From Collinsella aerofaciens (GTDB taxonomy: Bacteria > Actinomycetota > Coriobacteriia > Coriobacteriales > Coriobacteriaceae): a stretch of 12,146 bases of DNA. How positions within the stretch are numbered: position 1 is the first letter of the stretch; every line of letters begins with the position of its first letter. The translations under genes were made by a program, and so were the position numbers. Positions 1 to 5,661 of the stretch are shown here, in pieces. The notes beneath the pieces were generated by a model. The model worked only from the letters and a program-made list of their open reading frames with translations, made no database searches and was not told the DNA's origin. The stretch lies in the NCBI GenBank assembly GCA_905213725.1, contig CAJMJM010000053.1, forward strand, positions 1-12,146, written 5' to 3'.

Positions 1-514
1 GCGCTGAACCATCAATCAAGGCCACGACAATTTCGCCGTTCATGGCACTCTTTTGTTCACGGACGATGATGTAATCGCCATTGAAGATGCCGACATTGAT
101 CATTGAGCTCCCATGCACCTCAAGGATAAAGGAACCCTGATCGGTGGCGATTTCGGTCGGGATAGTAAAAGTGTCTTCGATATTCTGCTCGGCCAGAATG
201 GGAATCCCAGCCGCGACGCGACCAACGAGCGGTAGCGAGACCGTTCCGCGAGGTGCGGTGGGCTCGTCAGATTTAGAAATTGAGACAGAGGAACCGTCCT
301 CGTTAAAGAGTTCCAGGGCGCGCGGTTTGGTGGCATCGCGCTAGAGTAGCCCGCGCGCCTCCAGGGCTGATAGTTGGGCGTGCACGGTGCTGGGGGAGGA
401 AAGGCCCACGGCAGAAGCCATCTCGCGCACGCTGGGCGGATAACCCTTCTCCTGCTGATATTCCTTGATGAAGTCGTAAATTTGCTGCTGACGCTTGGTA
501 ATTTTGCGAGCCAT
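1..514 (-). pseudogene. lexA: LexA SOS repressor, interrupted by in-frame TAG; C-terminus beyond left edge
   Basis: LexA represses DNA-damage genes and cleaves itself when RecA is activated. Start ATG at 514-512, chosen because AGAGAGGA lies 8 bases upstream. Codons 1-57 encode the winged helix DNA-binding domain ([15 protein letters not shown], then [16 protein letters not shown]). Codon 58 (343-341) is TAG; the same frame then stays open to the window edge and continues as good LexA (RDATKPRALELFNEDGSS). In this second part the autocleavage bond Ala102-Gly103 (RVAAGIP) and the serine nucleophile Ser137 (HGSSM) are present, 35 residues apart as in E. coli LexA (84 and 119). The catalytic lysine would lie about three codons past the edge. 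In relatives the stop position is usually Arg, Lys or Gln, so one substitution (CAG or AAG to TAG) explains it. As written, only a 57-residue fragment without dimerisation domain would be made. A sequencing error or stop suppression cannot be excluded. Confidence 0.9.
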
Positions 515-538
515 CAGGGCATCCTCTCTACCCATGTC

Positions 539-550
539 AAACAAATGTTC
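539..550. promoter_or_regulatory. Degenerate SOS box near lexA start
   Basis: AAACaaatGTTC matches the Gram-positive/actinobacterial LexA box GAAC-N4-GTTC at seven of eight fixed bases. It lies 25 bases upstream of the lexA start codon, where it could serve autoregulation. Inferred from the motif only. Confidence 0.5.
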
Positions 551-559
551 GAATTTTGC

Positions 560-587
560 TTGACAGGAACAACTGTTCGAAGATAAT
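560..587 (+). promoter_or_regulatory. Sigma-70-type promoter of the LysM gene
   Basis: A perfect -35 TTGACA (560-565) is followed after 16 bases by GATAAT (582-587), placing transcription start near 594 and giving a leader of about 80 bases before the LysM gene. One SOS box lies between the two hexamers and a second covers the start region, so LexA binding should shut it off. The matching lexA promoter on the other strand must use the same interval; a TATTAT-like -10 is visible there but no convincing -35. Confidence 0.75.
567..578. promoter_or_regulatory. SOS box (LexA operator) 1
   Basis: GAACaactGTTC is an exact match to GAAC-N4-GTTC. It sits between the -35 and -10 hexamers of the LysM promoter, the usual place for steric repression by LexA. 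Confidence 0.85.
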
Positions 588-594
588 AATAACC

Positions 595-606
595 GAACAT
601 TCGTTC
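595..606. promoter_or_regulatory. SOS box (LexA operator) 2
   Basis: GAACattcGTTC, preceded by C, is a second exact match to GAAC-N4-GTTC. It is centred 28 bp from box 1 and overlaps the predicted transcription start of the LysM gene. It would also be upstream of the lexA transcript on the other strand, so one LexA-bound stretch can serve both genes. Confidence 0.85.
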
Positions 607-674
607 TCGCGCTAGACATTTTTGTCCGCGCGGCTTGATAAAACTGTTCTCAGCAAAACACGCGAGAGGAGAAC

Positions 675-1127
675 ATGATGAACGCAACGAATATGGTCCA
701 GGGAAACCTCGCCCTTAAGCTCGAGACGTCTGCAGAATACACTTTTACGGTTGTTCAGGGTGGCCGCTCCGGCTTTCAGCCTTTGACCGTAAAGCCTGCT
801 CGCAATCAGCAGGCTGTAGCCGCGCCGGGCCGCGTTGCCCTGAAGGTTCCGACGATTGTCGCCGTTGCCGTTGCGCTTACGCTCTTCTTTGTCCTCGCTA
901 CGTCGGTCTTTAGCGCTCGTCACGCCGCGTATGCCGAGTCCGTTTCCAACGTTACCTATGAGACCATTCGCGTTCAGTCTGGTGATTCTCTTTGGTCGCT
1001 TGCCGAGGAATATCCAATCGAAGGCCTATCCACGCAAGAGACTTCCGACATGAGCCGTAACGTCAATCATCTGGAGCATGGTTCGCTCGCCGCCGGTGCG
1101 CATCTTAAGGTTCCTGCTCGTTCGTAA
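675..1127 (+). CDS. LysM membrane protein, probable SOS cell-division inhibitor (YneA/DivS/ChiZ type)
   Basis: The 150-residue protein has a soluble N-terminal segment (1-56), one hydrophobic membrane span at about 57-80 (VALKVPTIVAVAVALTLFFV) and a C-terminal LysM-like peptidoglycan-binding domain at about 95-147 (YETIRVQSGDSLWSLAEEY to LKVPA). It resembles the SOS-induced division inhibitors next to lexA in other Gram-positives: Bacillus YneA, Corynebacterium DivS and mycobacterial ChiZ. The N-terminal tail before the membrane span is closest in layout to ChiZ. Two adjacent ATGs (675 and 678) follow AGGAG (667-671); the second has the better spacing. Two SOS boxes in its promoter support damage induction. 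It probably delays septation during DNA repair. Function is inferred from architecture, position and operators; sequence similarity among these proteins is low outside LysM. Confidence 0.8.
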   Translation: MMNATNMVQGNLALKLETSAEYTFTVVQGGRSGFQPLTVKPARNQQAVAAPGRVALKVPTIVAVAVALTLFFVLATSVFSARHAAYAESVSNVTYETIRVQSGDSLWSLAEEYPIEGLSTQETSDMSRNVNHLEHGSLAAGAHLKVPARS

Positions 1128-1140
1128 TCATTATCGCGCT

Positions 1141-1184
1141 GCGCATGGTACCCTTGTTATCGTTTAAGAGGAGGTACCATGCGC
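1141..1184 (+). promoter_or_regulatory. Hairpin sequestering the nrdR start codon
   Basis: GCGCATGGTACC (1141-1152) and its exact reverse complement (1173-1184) form a 12-bp perfect stem around a 20-base loop. The right arm contains the nrdR ATG (1179-1181) and the last two bases of its AGGAGG ribosome site (1169-1174). No T-run follows, so it is not an ordinary terminator. It may limit NrdR translation on transcripts arriving from the LysM gene; a DNA operator is the alternative. Confidence 0.6.
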
Positions 1185-1622
1185 TGTCCCAAATGCGGCA
1201 AGGCACATACCCGCGTCGTTGATTCCCGTATGCAGGAGTCAAATAACACCATTAAGCGTCGCCGCGAATGTTGCTCGTGTAACTATCGCTTTACAACGTT
1301 CGAACGATGCGAAGACCCAATCGAGGTCATTAAGTCGGACGGAACCAAGCAGCGGTTCGATCGCAATAAGCTGCTCGTCGGCTTGATGCGCGCCACTATC
1401 AAGCGCGATATCGACACTAAGAAGCTCAATGAGATTATCGATGACATCGAGGTCGAGCTGCGCTCTCGCACGCTGACGGCCGTTACGTCCCATGAGTTGG
1501 GTGACATGGTACTCAAGCGCTTGGCCAAGATCGACAAGGTGGCGTACATCCGCTTTGCCTCGGTCTACCGCGATTTCAAAGACGTCGATGAGTTTCTGCA
1601 AGAGCTCGACAAGCTAAGGTGA
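1179..1622 (+). CDS. nrdR: Transcriptional repressor NrdR
   Basis: NrdR senses ATP/dATP and represses ribonucleotide reductase genes. The 147 residues match the usual family length. An N-terminal zinc ribbon uses Cys3, Cys6, Cys31 and Cys34 ([12 protein letters not shown]; an extra Cys is at 32), followed by RFTTFE, and an ATP-cone domain occupies about 49-139 ([16 protein letters not shown] to YRDF). The start follows a strong AGGAGG four bases upstream, partly held in the inverted repeat described at 1141-1184. The gene lies 51 bases after the LysM gene and four bases before dut, all on one strand, so a single transcript is likely. lexA, LysM protein and nrdR in this order is also the mycobacterial arrangement. 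No NrdR box is evident in the window, so its targets are elsewhere. Confidence 0.97.
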   Translation: MRCPKCGKAHTRVVDSRMQESNNTIKRRRECCSCNYRFTTFERCEDPIEVIKSDGTKQRFDRNKLLVGLMRATIKRDIDTKKLNEIIDDIEVELRSRTLTAVTSHELGDMVLKRLAKIDKVAYIRFASVYRDFKDVDEFLQELDKLR

Positions 1623-1626
1623 TTCC

Positions 1627-2070
1627 ATGTCCAACATTACCGTCAACATAATGCGTCTCGACCCCACCGTCGAGCTTCCCAAATACGCCCATCCCACCGA
1701 TGCCGGCTTGGATTTGCGCTCCAACGAGGACTGCATTCTGAAGCCCTTCGAACGCCGTCTGGTCTCTACTGGGCTGGCCATCGCCCTGCCCGATGGCTAC
1801 GCCGGCTTCGTCCAGCCCCGAAGCGGTTTGGCCATCAAGCAGGGCCTGTCTATAGTCAATACGCCGGGCCTCATCGACGCCCACTACCGAGGAGAACTCA
1901 AGGTTATCCTCATCAACTTGGATCCCTCCAACAACATCCAAATCAACAAAGGCGACCGCATAGCCCAACTCGTCATCCAAGAAGTCCCCACGGTCAACCT
2001 CGTAGAAGTAGAAGAACTAGACAAAACCGACCGAGGCAACGGAGGCTTCGGCTCCAGCGGCGTCGCTTAG
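1627..2070 (+). CDS. dut: dUTP diphosphatase (dUTPase)
   Basis: This enzyme hydrolyses dUTP to dUMP and pyrophosphate, keeping uracil out of DNA and feeding thymidylate synthesis. All five motifs of the trimeric dUTPase family are present: DAGLDLRS (25-32), PRSGLA (64-69), [13 protein letters not shown] (81-93, catalytic Asp84, uracil-contacting Tyr87), GDRIAQLVI (109-117) and the flexible glycine-rich tail [10 protein letters not shown] (136-145). Length 147 is normal. The start lies four bases after the nrdR stop and uses an AAGGTGA ribosome site inside the nrdR end, which suggests translational coupling. The last third of the gene favours A-ending codons (CAA, GAA, GTA, CTA, CGA, GGA), unlike the first two thirds and nrdR. 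The operon partners indicate a shared role in deoxynucleotide balance. Confidence 0.97.
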   Translation: MSNITVNIMRLDPTVELPKYAHPTDAGLDLRSNEDCILKPFERRLVSTGLAIALPDGYAGFVQPRSGLAIKQGLSIVNTPGLIDAHYRGELKVILINLDPSNNIQINKGDRIAQLVIQEVPTVNLVEVEELDKTDRGNGGFGSSGVA

Positions 2071-2086
2071 GGGCGCTCGTATCCCT

Positions 2087-2189
2087 CCCGCCCGTCTCTC
2101 ACACATATCATTCCATGCTCAAACATTCTCGCTTCGCTTCGCTCGCTGCGAAACTGCGCGTGGAACGATATGTGTGAGAGACGGGCGGG
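2087..2189. repeat. Long hairpin repeat, copy 1
   Basis: Arms 2087-2115 and 2161-2189 pair over 29 bp with a single A-C mismatch around a 45-base loop (2116-2160). The loop, read on the minus strand, starts CGCGCAGTTTCGCAGCGAGC and ends GAATGTTTGAGCA. Nearly the same loop recurs in opposite orientation at 2379-2416, where it is nine bases shorter in a GCGAA-type repeat. It lies just after dut; no T-run follows, so simple intrinsic termination is doubtful. It looks like a dispersed REP-like element. Confidence 0.75.
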
Positions 2190-2222
2190 CGGCTACTCGC
2201 TTGAAACAATATTTACTTTTCT

Positions 2223-2271
2223 AGTAAGCCGACGCTACAAAGGGACCGTCCCTTTGTAGCGTCGGCTTACT
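2223..2271. repeat. 49-bp near-perfect palindrome
   Basis: Arms 2223-2246 and 2248-2271 are exact reverse complements over 24 bases, separated by a single C at 2247. The centre reads CAAAGGGACcGTCCCTTTG. T-rich sequence flanks it on both strands (TGTATTTATATTTT on plus). It lies between the convergent dut and glycosyltransferase genes and could be a bidirectional terminator or a palindromic repeat unit. Confidence 0.8.
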
Positions 2272-2355
2272 GTATTTATATTTTCTGGTTCCCCTTTGCA
2301 GATTTTACTGGTGGGGAATCTGGTATAGCTGCTAGTACGTTAACGCAGCTAGCCT

Positions 2356-2442
2356 GCGGGAGGCCCTATATATCGTCCCGCGCGCAGTTTCGCAGCGAAG
2401 CGAGAATGTTTGAGCATGGAATGATATATGGGCGGCTCCCGC
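2356..2442. repeat. Long hairpin repeat, copy 2, inverted relative to copy 1
   Basis: An imperfect stem (2356-2378 with 2419-2442; GCGGGAGGCCCTATATATCG against GATATATGGGCGGCTCCCGC) encloses a loop that is the reverse complement of the copy 1 loop apart from the nine-base length difference. The stem sequence differs from copy 1 but is still self-complementary, so pairing is kept while sequence changes. It ends 22 bases from the stop of the convergent glycosyltransferase gene. Confidence 0.7.
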
Positions 2443-2463
2443 CGAGCAGCGGAGGCTAAGACG

Positions 2464-3765
2464 CTAGCGGATATGCGCTGGTTTTTCGCCCCAGTAGAAG
2501 CGGCAGAAGGCTCGTTTACGTTTTTGGGGTTTGCCTACGAGCTCCATGGTTGCGATGGCGATGTCCTCCGCTGCGCGTGGACGGCGTAGTACTTCGCCGT
2601 TGATGAGTAGCGCTTTGAGCGACTCAGGGTGGGCGTGCAGGTGACGAAGCGTCACGATGATCTCGCGCGCGGTGGTGACGTGCATGCTGGCGCCCATGCC
2701 GGTAAGCATCGTGGTGTTGGCCTTTTCCAGACCGAATGATTTGCCCTGTAGGTTCATCGGCAGATGCGCGCACAGGCACTCGGTGACGGTGAGCCCGCCC
2801 GATTTGAGGATTGCCAGGTCGCAGCCGTGCATGAGGGCCGCCATGTCATCTACGTAGTCCAGTACCGTCACGTTGTCGAGCTTCATGGCGTCGAAGAGCG
2901 TTTTGAGTCGGTTGGCGTATTCCTTATCCTTGCCCGGTAAAAAGACAAAGTGCATGTCCTCAAAGCTGCGTAAGAAGGGGAGCGTGTGGTCCATCGCGGC
3001 ACGGAAACGCACGTATGGTTGGGGCAAACTGGCGCCGGCCATCACCAATACGACGGTTTTGTCTATGGGGAGATTGTACTTGCTGAGCTCATCTTCGCGT
3101 TTGTAATCTGAATCGAAACCGGCACGAATGGGAATGCCCGTTATGCGGATCTTTGACTCGGGAACCTTGCGCGGGCGCAGCGTTTCGGCCATAAACTCGT
3201 TGGCTACGCAGAATAGGTCGGTGTCCTTGTGGGGCCAAAAGCCTTCAACTTCATAGTCTGTTGGTACGCAGATGACCGGGTAATCGATACCCGTGATGAC
3301 GCGGGCGCCCACAGCGACGTTGGCCGCCGTAATGTGTGTTGCGACCACGGCTATGGGCCTGCGGGTCCGGACGTATTCGTTGAAGGCGGGGAACATAATT
3401 CGTGACCATGCTGTGCCGCCGCCCCAGAGCAGATGTCCTGTAAGCGTATATCGCCAGGTCAGGTCGTAAATGGGACGCGTGGCGCCGGTAAACGACGCTG
3501 CTGTTTTATTACCATCGAACCTAATGCGTCCAAAATCGAGGATATCTAGGACTTCGATCTCAATATCCTTAGGGATTCCCTTGGTGCCGCGGATAAGGTC
3601 AAATGCTTGTGCAATCGCGTTGGCGGCGGCTTTGTGGCCCGATCCAACCGATGCGTGCACAATGGTTACCAGGGGTTTTTGTGCAGGTGAAACGGTCATT
3701 TGCTCCGGTTGGGGAGTGGCTTGCATGGGCAGGGGAGCGCTATTGCTCGTCTGCGTTTGATCCAT
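2464..3765 (-). CDS. GT28-family glycosyltransferase (MGDG synthase / processive diacylglycerol glucosyltransferase type)
   Basis: The family transfers a sugar from a nucleotide donor to diacylglycerol at the cytoplasmic membrane face, making glycolipids used as membrane lipids or lipoteichoic-acid anchors. The 433-residue protein has the family's N-terminal glycine loop (VTIVHASVGSGHKAAANAI, 33-51), the region VPTDYEVEGFWPHKDTDLFC (167-186) and the nucleotide-sugar site KSGGLTVTECLCAHLPM (321-337). Residues 1-30 are Pro/Gln-rich and not part of the fold; the C-terminal 20 residues are basic and aromatic, fitting membrane contact. ATG at 3765-3763 is preceded by AGGGGAG six bases away. The open frame continues upstream into trxB on the other strand, but that part has no family similarity. 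The gene is divergent from trxB and convergent with dut. Donor and acceptor cannot be fixed from sequence alone. Confidence 0.87.
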   Translation of the reverse strand: MDQTQTSNSAPLPMQATPQPEQMTVSPAQKPLVTIVHASVGSGHKAAANAIAQAFDLIRGTKGIPKDIEIEVLDILDFGRIRFDGNKTAASFTGATRPIYDLTWRYTLTGHLLWGGGTAWSRIMFPAFNEYVRTRRPIAVVATHITAANVAVGARVITGIDYPVICVPTDYEVEGFWPHKDTDLFCVANEFMAETLRPRKVPESKIRITGIPIRAGFDSDYKREDELSKYNLPIDKTVVLVMAGASLPQPYVRFRAAMDHTLPFLRSFEDMHFVFLPGKDKEYANRLKTLFDAMKLDNVTVLDYVDDMAALMHGCDLAILKSGGLTVTECLCAHLPMNLQGKSFGLEKANTTMLTGMGASMHVTTAREIIVTLRHLHAHPESLKALLINGEVLRRPRAAEDIAIATMELVGKPQKRKRAFCRFYWGEKPAHIR

Positions 3766-3810
3766 CGATAACTCCCCTTCAGCTTTGTTACGCGATTTAT
3801 CATTGTAGTG

Positions 3811-3823
3811 CATGAGTGTCATG
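3811..3823. promoter_or_regulatory. Small palindrome in the divergent promoter region
   Basis: CATGAgtgTCATG is a 5-bp inverted repeat with a three-base spacer in the 117-base gap between the divergent glycosyltransferase and trxB starts. Such a site could be an operator for either gene, but short palindromes arise by chance. I could not place convincing -35/-10 hexamers for either direction. Confidence 0.25.
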
Positions 3824-3882
3824 TTCACGTAAATTTGGGTATGAGCGCAAAGAACGACAACGTTTCGACGAGAGGATTCTTC

Positions 3883-4821
3883 ATGACTACCGATCAGCCG
3901 ATTGATGTTGCGATTATCGGTGGAGGCCCCGCGGGCTATGCTGCCGCCATTTACGCTGCGCGTGCCAACCTGACGACGACCGTGATTGAGCAGGGCATGT
4001 CGGGTGGACAGATCGCCACGACCAATGAAGTCGAGAACTATCCGGGCATTCCGCTCTTGAGTGGCGCCGAACTCGGCGAGCGTTTTCAGCAGCATGCAGA
4101 GGGCTTGGGAGCTCAGGTCGCATGGAGCATGGTTACGGGTATCGATTACGATGCCGATGCAGCGCTGTTTACGGTGCATCACGATATGGGCGATACGCTG
4201 GCCTCGAGCGTTATCGCTTGCATGGGTGCCACGCCGCGATCTGCTGGTTTTGTTGGCGAGGATACGTATCGCGGTCGTGGCGTTTCATATTGCGCAACAT
4301 GTGACGGCATGTTCTTCCGCGGCAAACAGGTCTTTGTCATCGGCGGCGGCAATGCTGCCTGCGAGGAGGCTCTGTTCCTGTCAGACATTGCCAGCAGTGT
4401 GACCATCGTGCTGCGCCGCGACCAGTTTCGTGCGCCTGATGGTGTTGTTCAGAAAGTACTCGAAAAGGACAATATTACAGTTAGGTACCAAACTAGTATT
4501 GTTGAACTTTCTGGTGAAGCGATGCCAACGACGATTGCCTTTAAGGACAATGCATCCCGGGAAATTCATACCGAGTCATTTGAGCCTGGCTCGTTTGGCA
4601 TTTTTGTCTTTACCGGCACGCAACCCCATACCGAGCTTGTTGAGCATTTAGTCGATCTGGCGCCTGATGGCGGCATTCTGACTGATGAATCCATGGCGAC
4701 ACGCACGCCAGGTCTATTCGCTGCTGGCGACATCCGTTCCAACCGCTTACGCCAGGTTGTGACCGCCGTTTCTGACGGAGCCATAGCAGCAACGAGCGCA
4801 TACGCGTTTCTCCGCGGATAA
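3883..4821 (+). CDS. trxB: Thioredoxin-disulfide reductase
   Basis: This cytoplasmic flavoprotein reduces thioredoxin with NADPH. The 312-residue length is typical. It shows the FAD-binding GGGPAGYAAAIYA (13-25), the redox-active CATC (Cys137 and Cys140 in SYCATCDGMF), the NAD(P)H loop GGGNAACEEA (154-163), the phosphate-binding arginines LRRDQFR (177-183), which suggest NADPH, and the C-terminal FAD motif AAGDI (280-284). The start ATG at 3883 follows GAGAGGA (3870-3876). An in-frame extension to about 3808 is possible but lacks family similarity and a ribosome site. It is transcribed alone, away from the glycosyltransferase, and ends at the hairpin at 4863-4904. Confidence 0.97.
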   Translation: MTTDQPIDVAIIGGGPAGYAAAIYAARANLTTTVIEQGMSGGQIATTNEVENYPGIPLLSGAELGERFQQHAEGLGAQVAWSMVTGIDYDADAALFTVHHDMGDTLASSVIACMGATPRSAGFVGEDTYRGRGVSYCATCDGMFFRGKQVFVIGGGNAACEEALFLSDIASSVTIVLRRDQFRAPDGVVQKVLEKDNITVRYQTSIVELSGEAMPTTIAFKDNASREIHTESFEPGSFGIFVFTGTQPHTELVEHLVDLAPDGGILTDESMATRTPGLFAAGDIRSNRLRQVVTAVSDGAIAATSAYAFLRG

Positions 4822-4862
4822 GTACGATAATATATCTTATGTAAGGTTGCTATCTTTAAAAC

Positions 4863-4905
4863 AAAGTGGTTGGACGGTGCATCAATGTGCTGTCCAACCA
4901 CTTTT
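4863..4905 (+). terminator. Transcription terminator of trxB
   Basis: AAAGTGGTTGGAC (4863-4875) pairs perfectly with GTCCAACCACTTT (4892-4904). The intervening bases can extend the stem to about 20 bp with G-U pairs and a TCAA loop. A short TTTT closes the right arm. It lies 41 bases after the trxB stop and upstream of the DUF1836 gene. Confidence 0.8.
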
Positions 4906-4976
4906 ACTTGCCGGCTATATGGTATGCAAAACTAGATAACCTAGAATACAATATAGCTAATGAACGGAGGATCCTT

Positions 4977-5588
4977 ATGAACCACGCCAAACGCGTTATC
5001 CCGATGTCCGATACATCGGTCAGCATTAAGCCTGAGGATATTCAGCCCACTGCGCTGCCCGATGCATTTATTCAGTCCGATATCGTGCGCAAACTTAATA
5101 CGTTGAGTCTGCCGCGCTATAACCAGTTGCCCAATGTGACGCTCTACCGCGACCAGGTTATTGAGTATGTTGCGCTGTGGATGGAGCCGCTGTCCATTTG
5201 CGTTGAGCAGCCTGTCATTACGCCATCGATGATCAATAACTACGTGAAGGTCGGCCTGGTGCCTGCTCCGGTCAAAAAGCAATATGGCCGCGAGCAGATT
5301 GCCCGCCTGATCGCAATCTGCATCTTTAAGCAGGTGCTACCTATTGCTGCGGTGCAGGCACTCTTTAACATTCAGCGTTTGAGCTACGATGCCCCGACGG
5401 CCTTTGATTATGTGGTCGATCAGCTCGAGGCATCGATTCGTTCGGCGTTTTCCGTCGAGCAGACGCCGGTTCCCGATACGGCGCATCAGGTAACGCGTGA
5501 GTCGCTGCTTGTGCGCAGCGCGGTTTCATCCTTTGTTTCGAAGGCTTACTTGATGAGCTATCTCAAGTTCAACGGGTTTAATAGCTAG
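4977..5588 (+). CDS. DUF1836 domain-containing protein, putative regulator
   Basis: The 203-residue protein carries the DUF1836 signature: LPRYNQLPNVTLYRDQVIEY (about 45-64), then ITPSMINNYVKVGLVPAPVKKQYGREQIARLI (about 80-111). The second part resembles a MerR-like helix-turn-helix with wing, and the following CIFKQVLPIAAVQALF segment continues the helical domain. The family has no established function; DNA binding is inferred from fold resemblance. The start ATG at 4977 follows GGAGG (4966-4970) with six-base spacing. A frame open further upstream would begin inside the trxB terminator and is rejected. A TACAAT -10 candidate is at 4947-4952 but has no clear -35. The gene stands alone, with terminators on both sides. 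Confidence 0.85.
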   Translation: MNHAKRVIPMSDTSVSIKPEDIQPTALPDAFIQSDIVRKLNTLSLPRYNQLPNVTLYRDQVIEYVALWMEPLSICVEQPVITPSMINNYVKVGLVPAPVKKQYGREQIARLIAICIFKQVLPIAAVQALFNIQRLSYDAPTAFDYVVDQLEASIRSAFSVEQTPVPDTAHQVTRESLLVRSAVSSFVSKAYLMSYLKFNGFNS

Positions 5589-5597
5589 CCGACGTAT

Positions 5598-5648
5598 AAA
5601 ACGGGCGGGACAAAGAGCCATCTGTCGCTTTGTCCCGCCCGTTTTTTT
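5598..5648. terminator. Bidirectional intrinsic terminator
   Basis: AAAACGGGCGGGACAAAG (5598-5615) pairs with CTTTGTCCCGCCCGTTTT (5628-5645) around a 12-base loop, and seven T residues occupy 5642-5648. On the minus strand the stem ends in TTTTATA, so it should also stop transcripts of the convergent degV-family gene. Confidence 0.95.
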
Positions 5649-5661
5649 GCTTGGTTGGACT

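Noticed and set aside
612..923. 103-codon minus-strand frame opposite the LysM gene
   Set aside because: Its start lies inside the LysM gene, it crosses the LysM ribosome site, and it has no recognisable domain.
1312..1321. CGTTCGAACG-like palindrome inside nrdR as an SOS box
   Set aside because: It lacks the GAAC-N4-GTTC spacing and is explained by coding of the conserved TFERC stretch.
2281..2350. Short inverted repeats (TTCCCC/GGGGAA, AGCTGC/GCAGCT) between the larger hairpins
   Set aside because: Six-base arms with wide spacing are expected by chance in this AT/GC-mixed stretch; no conserved counterpart in the window.
2087..2442. CRISPR array or tRNA-like element in the convergent gap
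   Set aside because: The repeats are two inverted hairpins with self-complementary arms, not direct repeats with unique spacers, and no cloverleaf can be drawn.
3766..4182. Upstream extension of the glycosyltransferase frame
   Set aside because: It overlaps trxB on the other strand, has no similarity to the family, and a good ribosome site marks the ATG at 3765.
4866..4976. Upstream extension of the DUF1836 gene
   Set aside because: It begins inside the trxB terminator hairpin; GGAGG at 4966-4970 supports the ATG at 4977.
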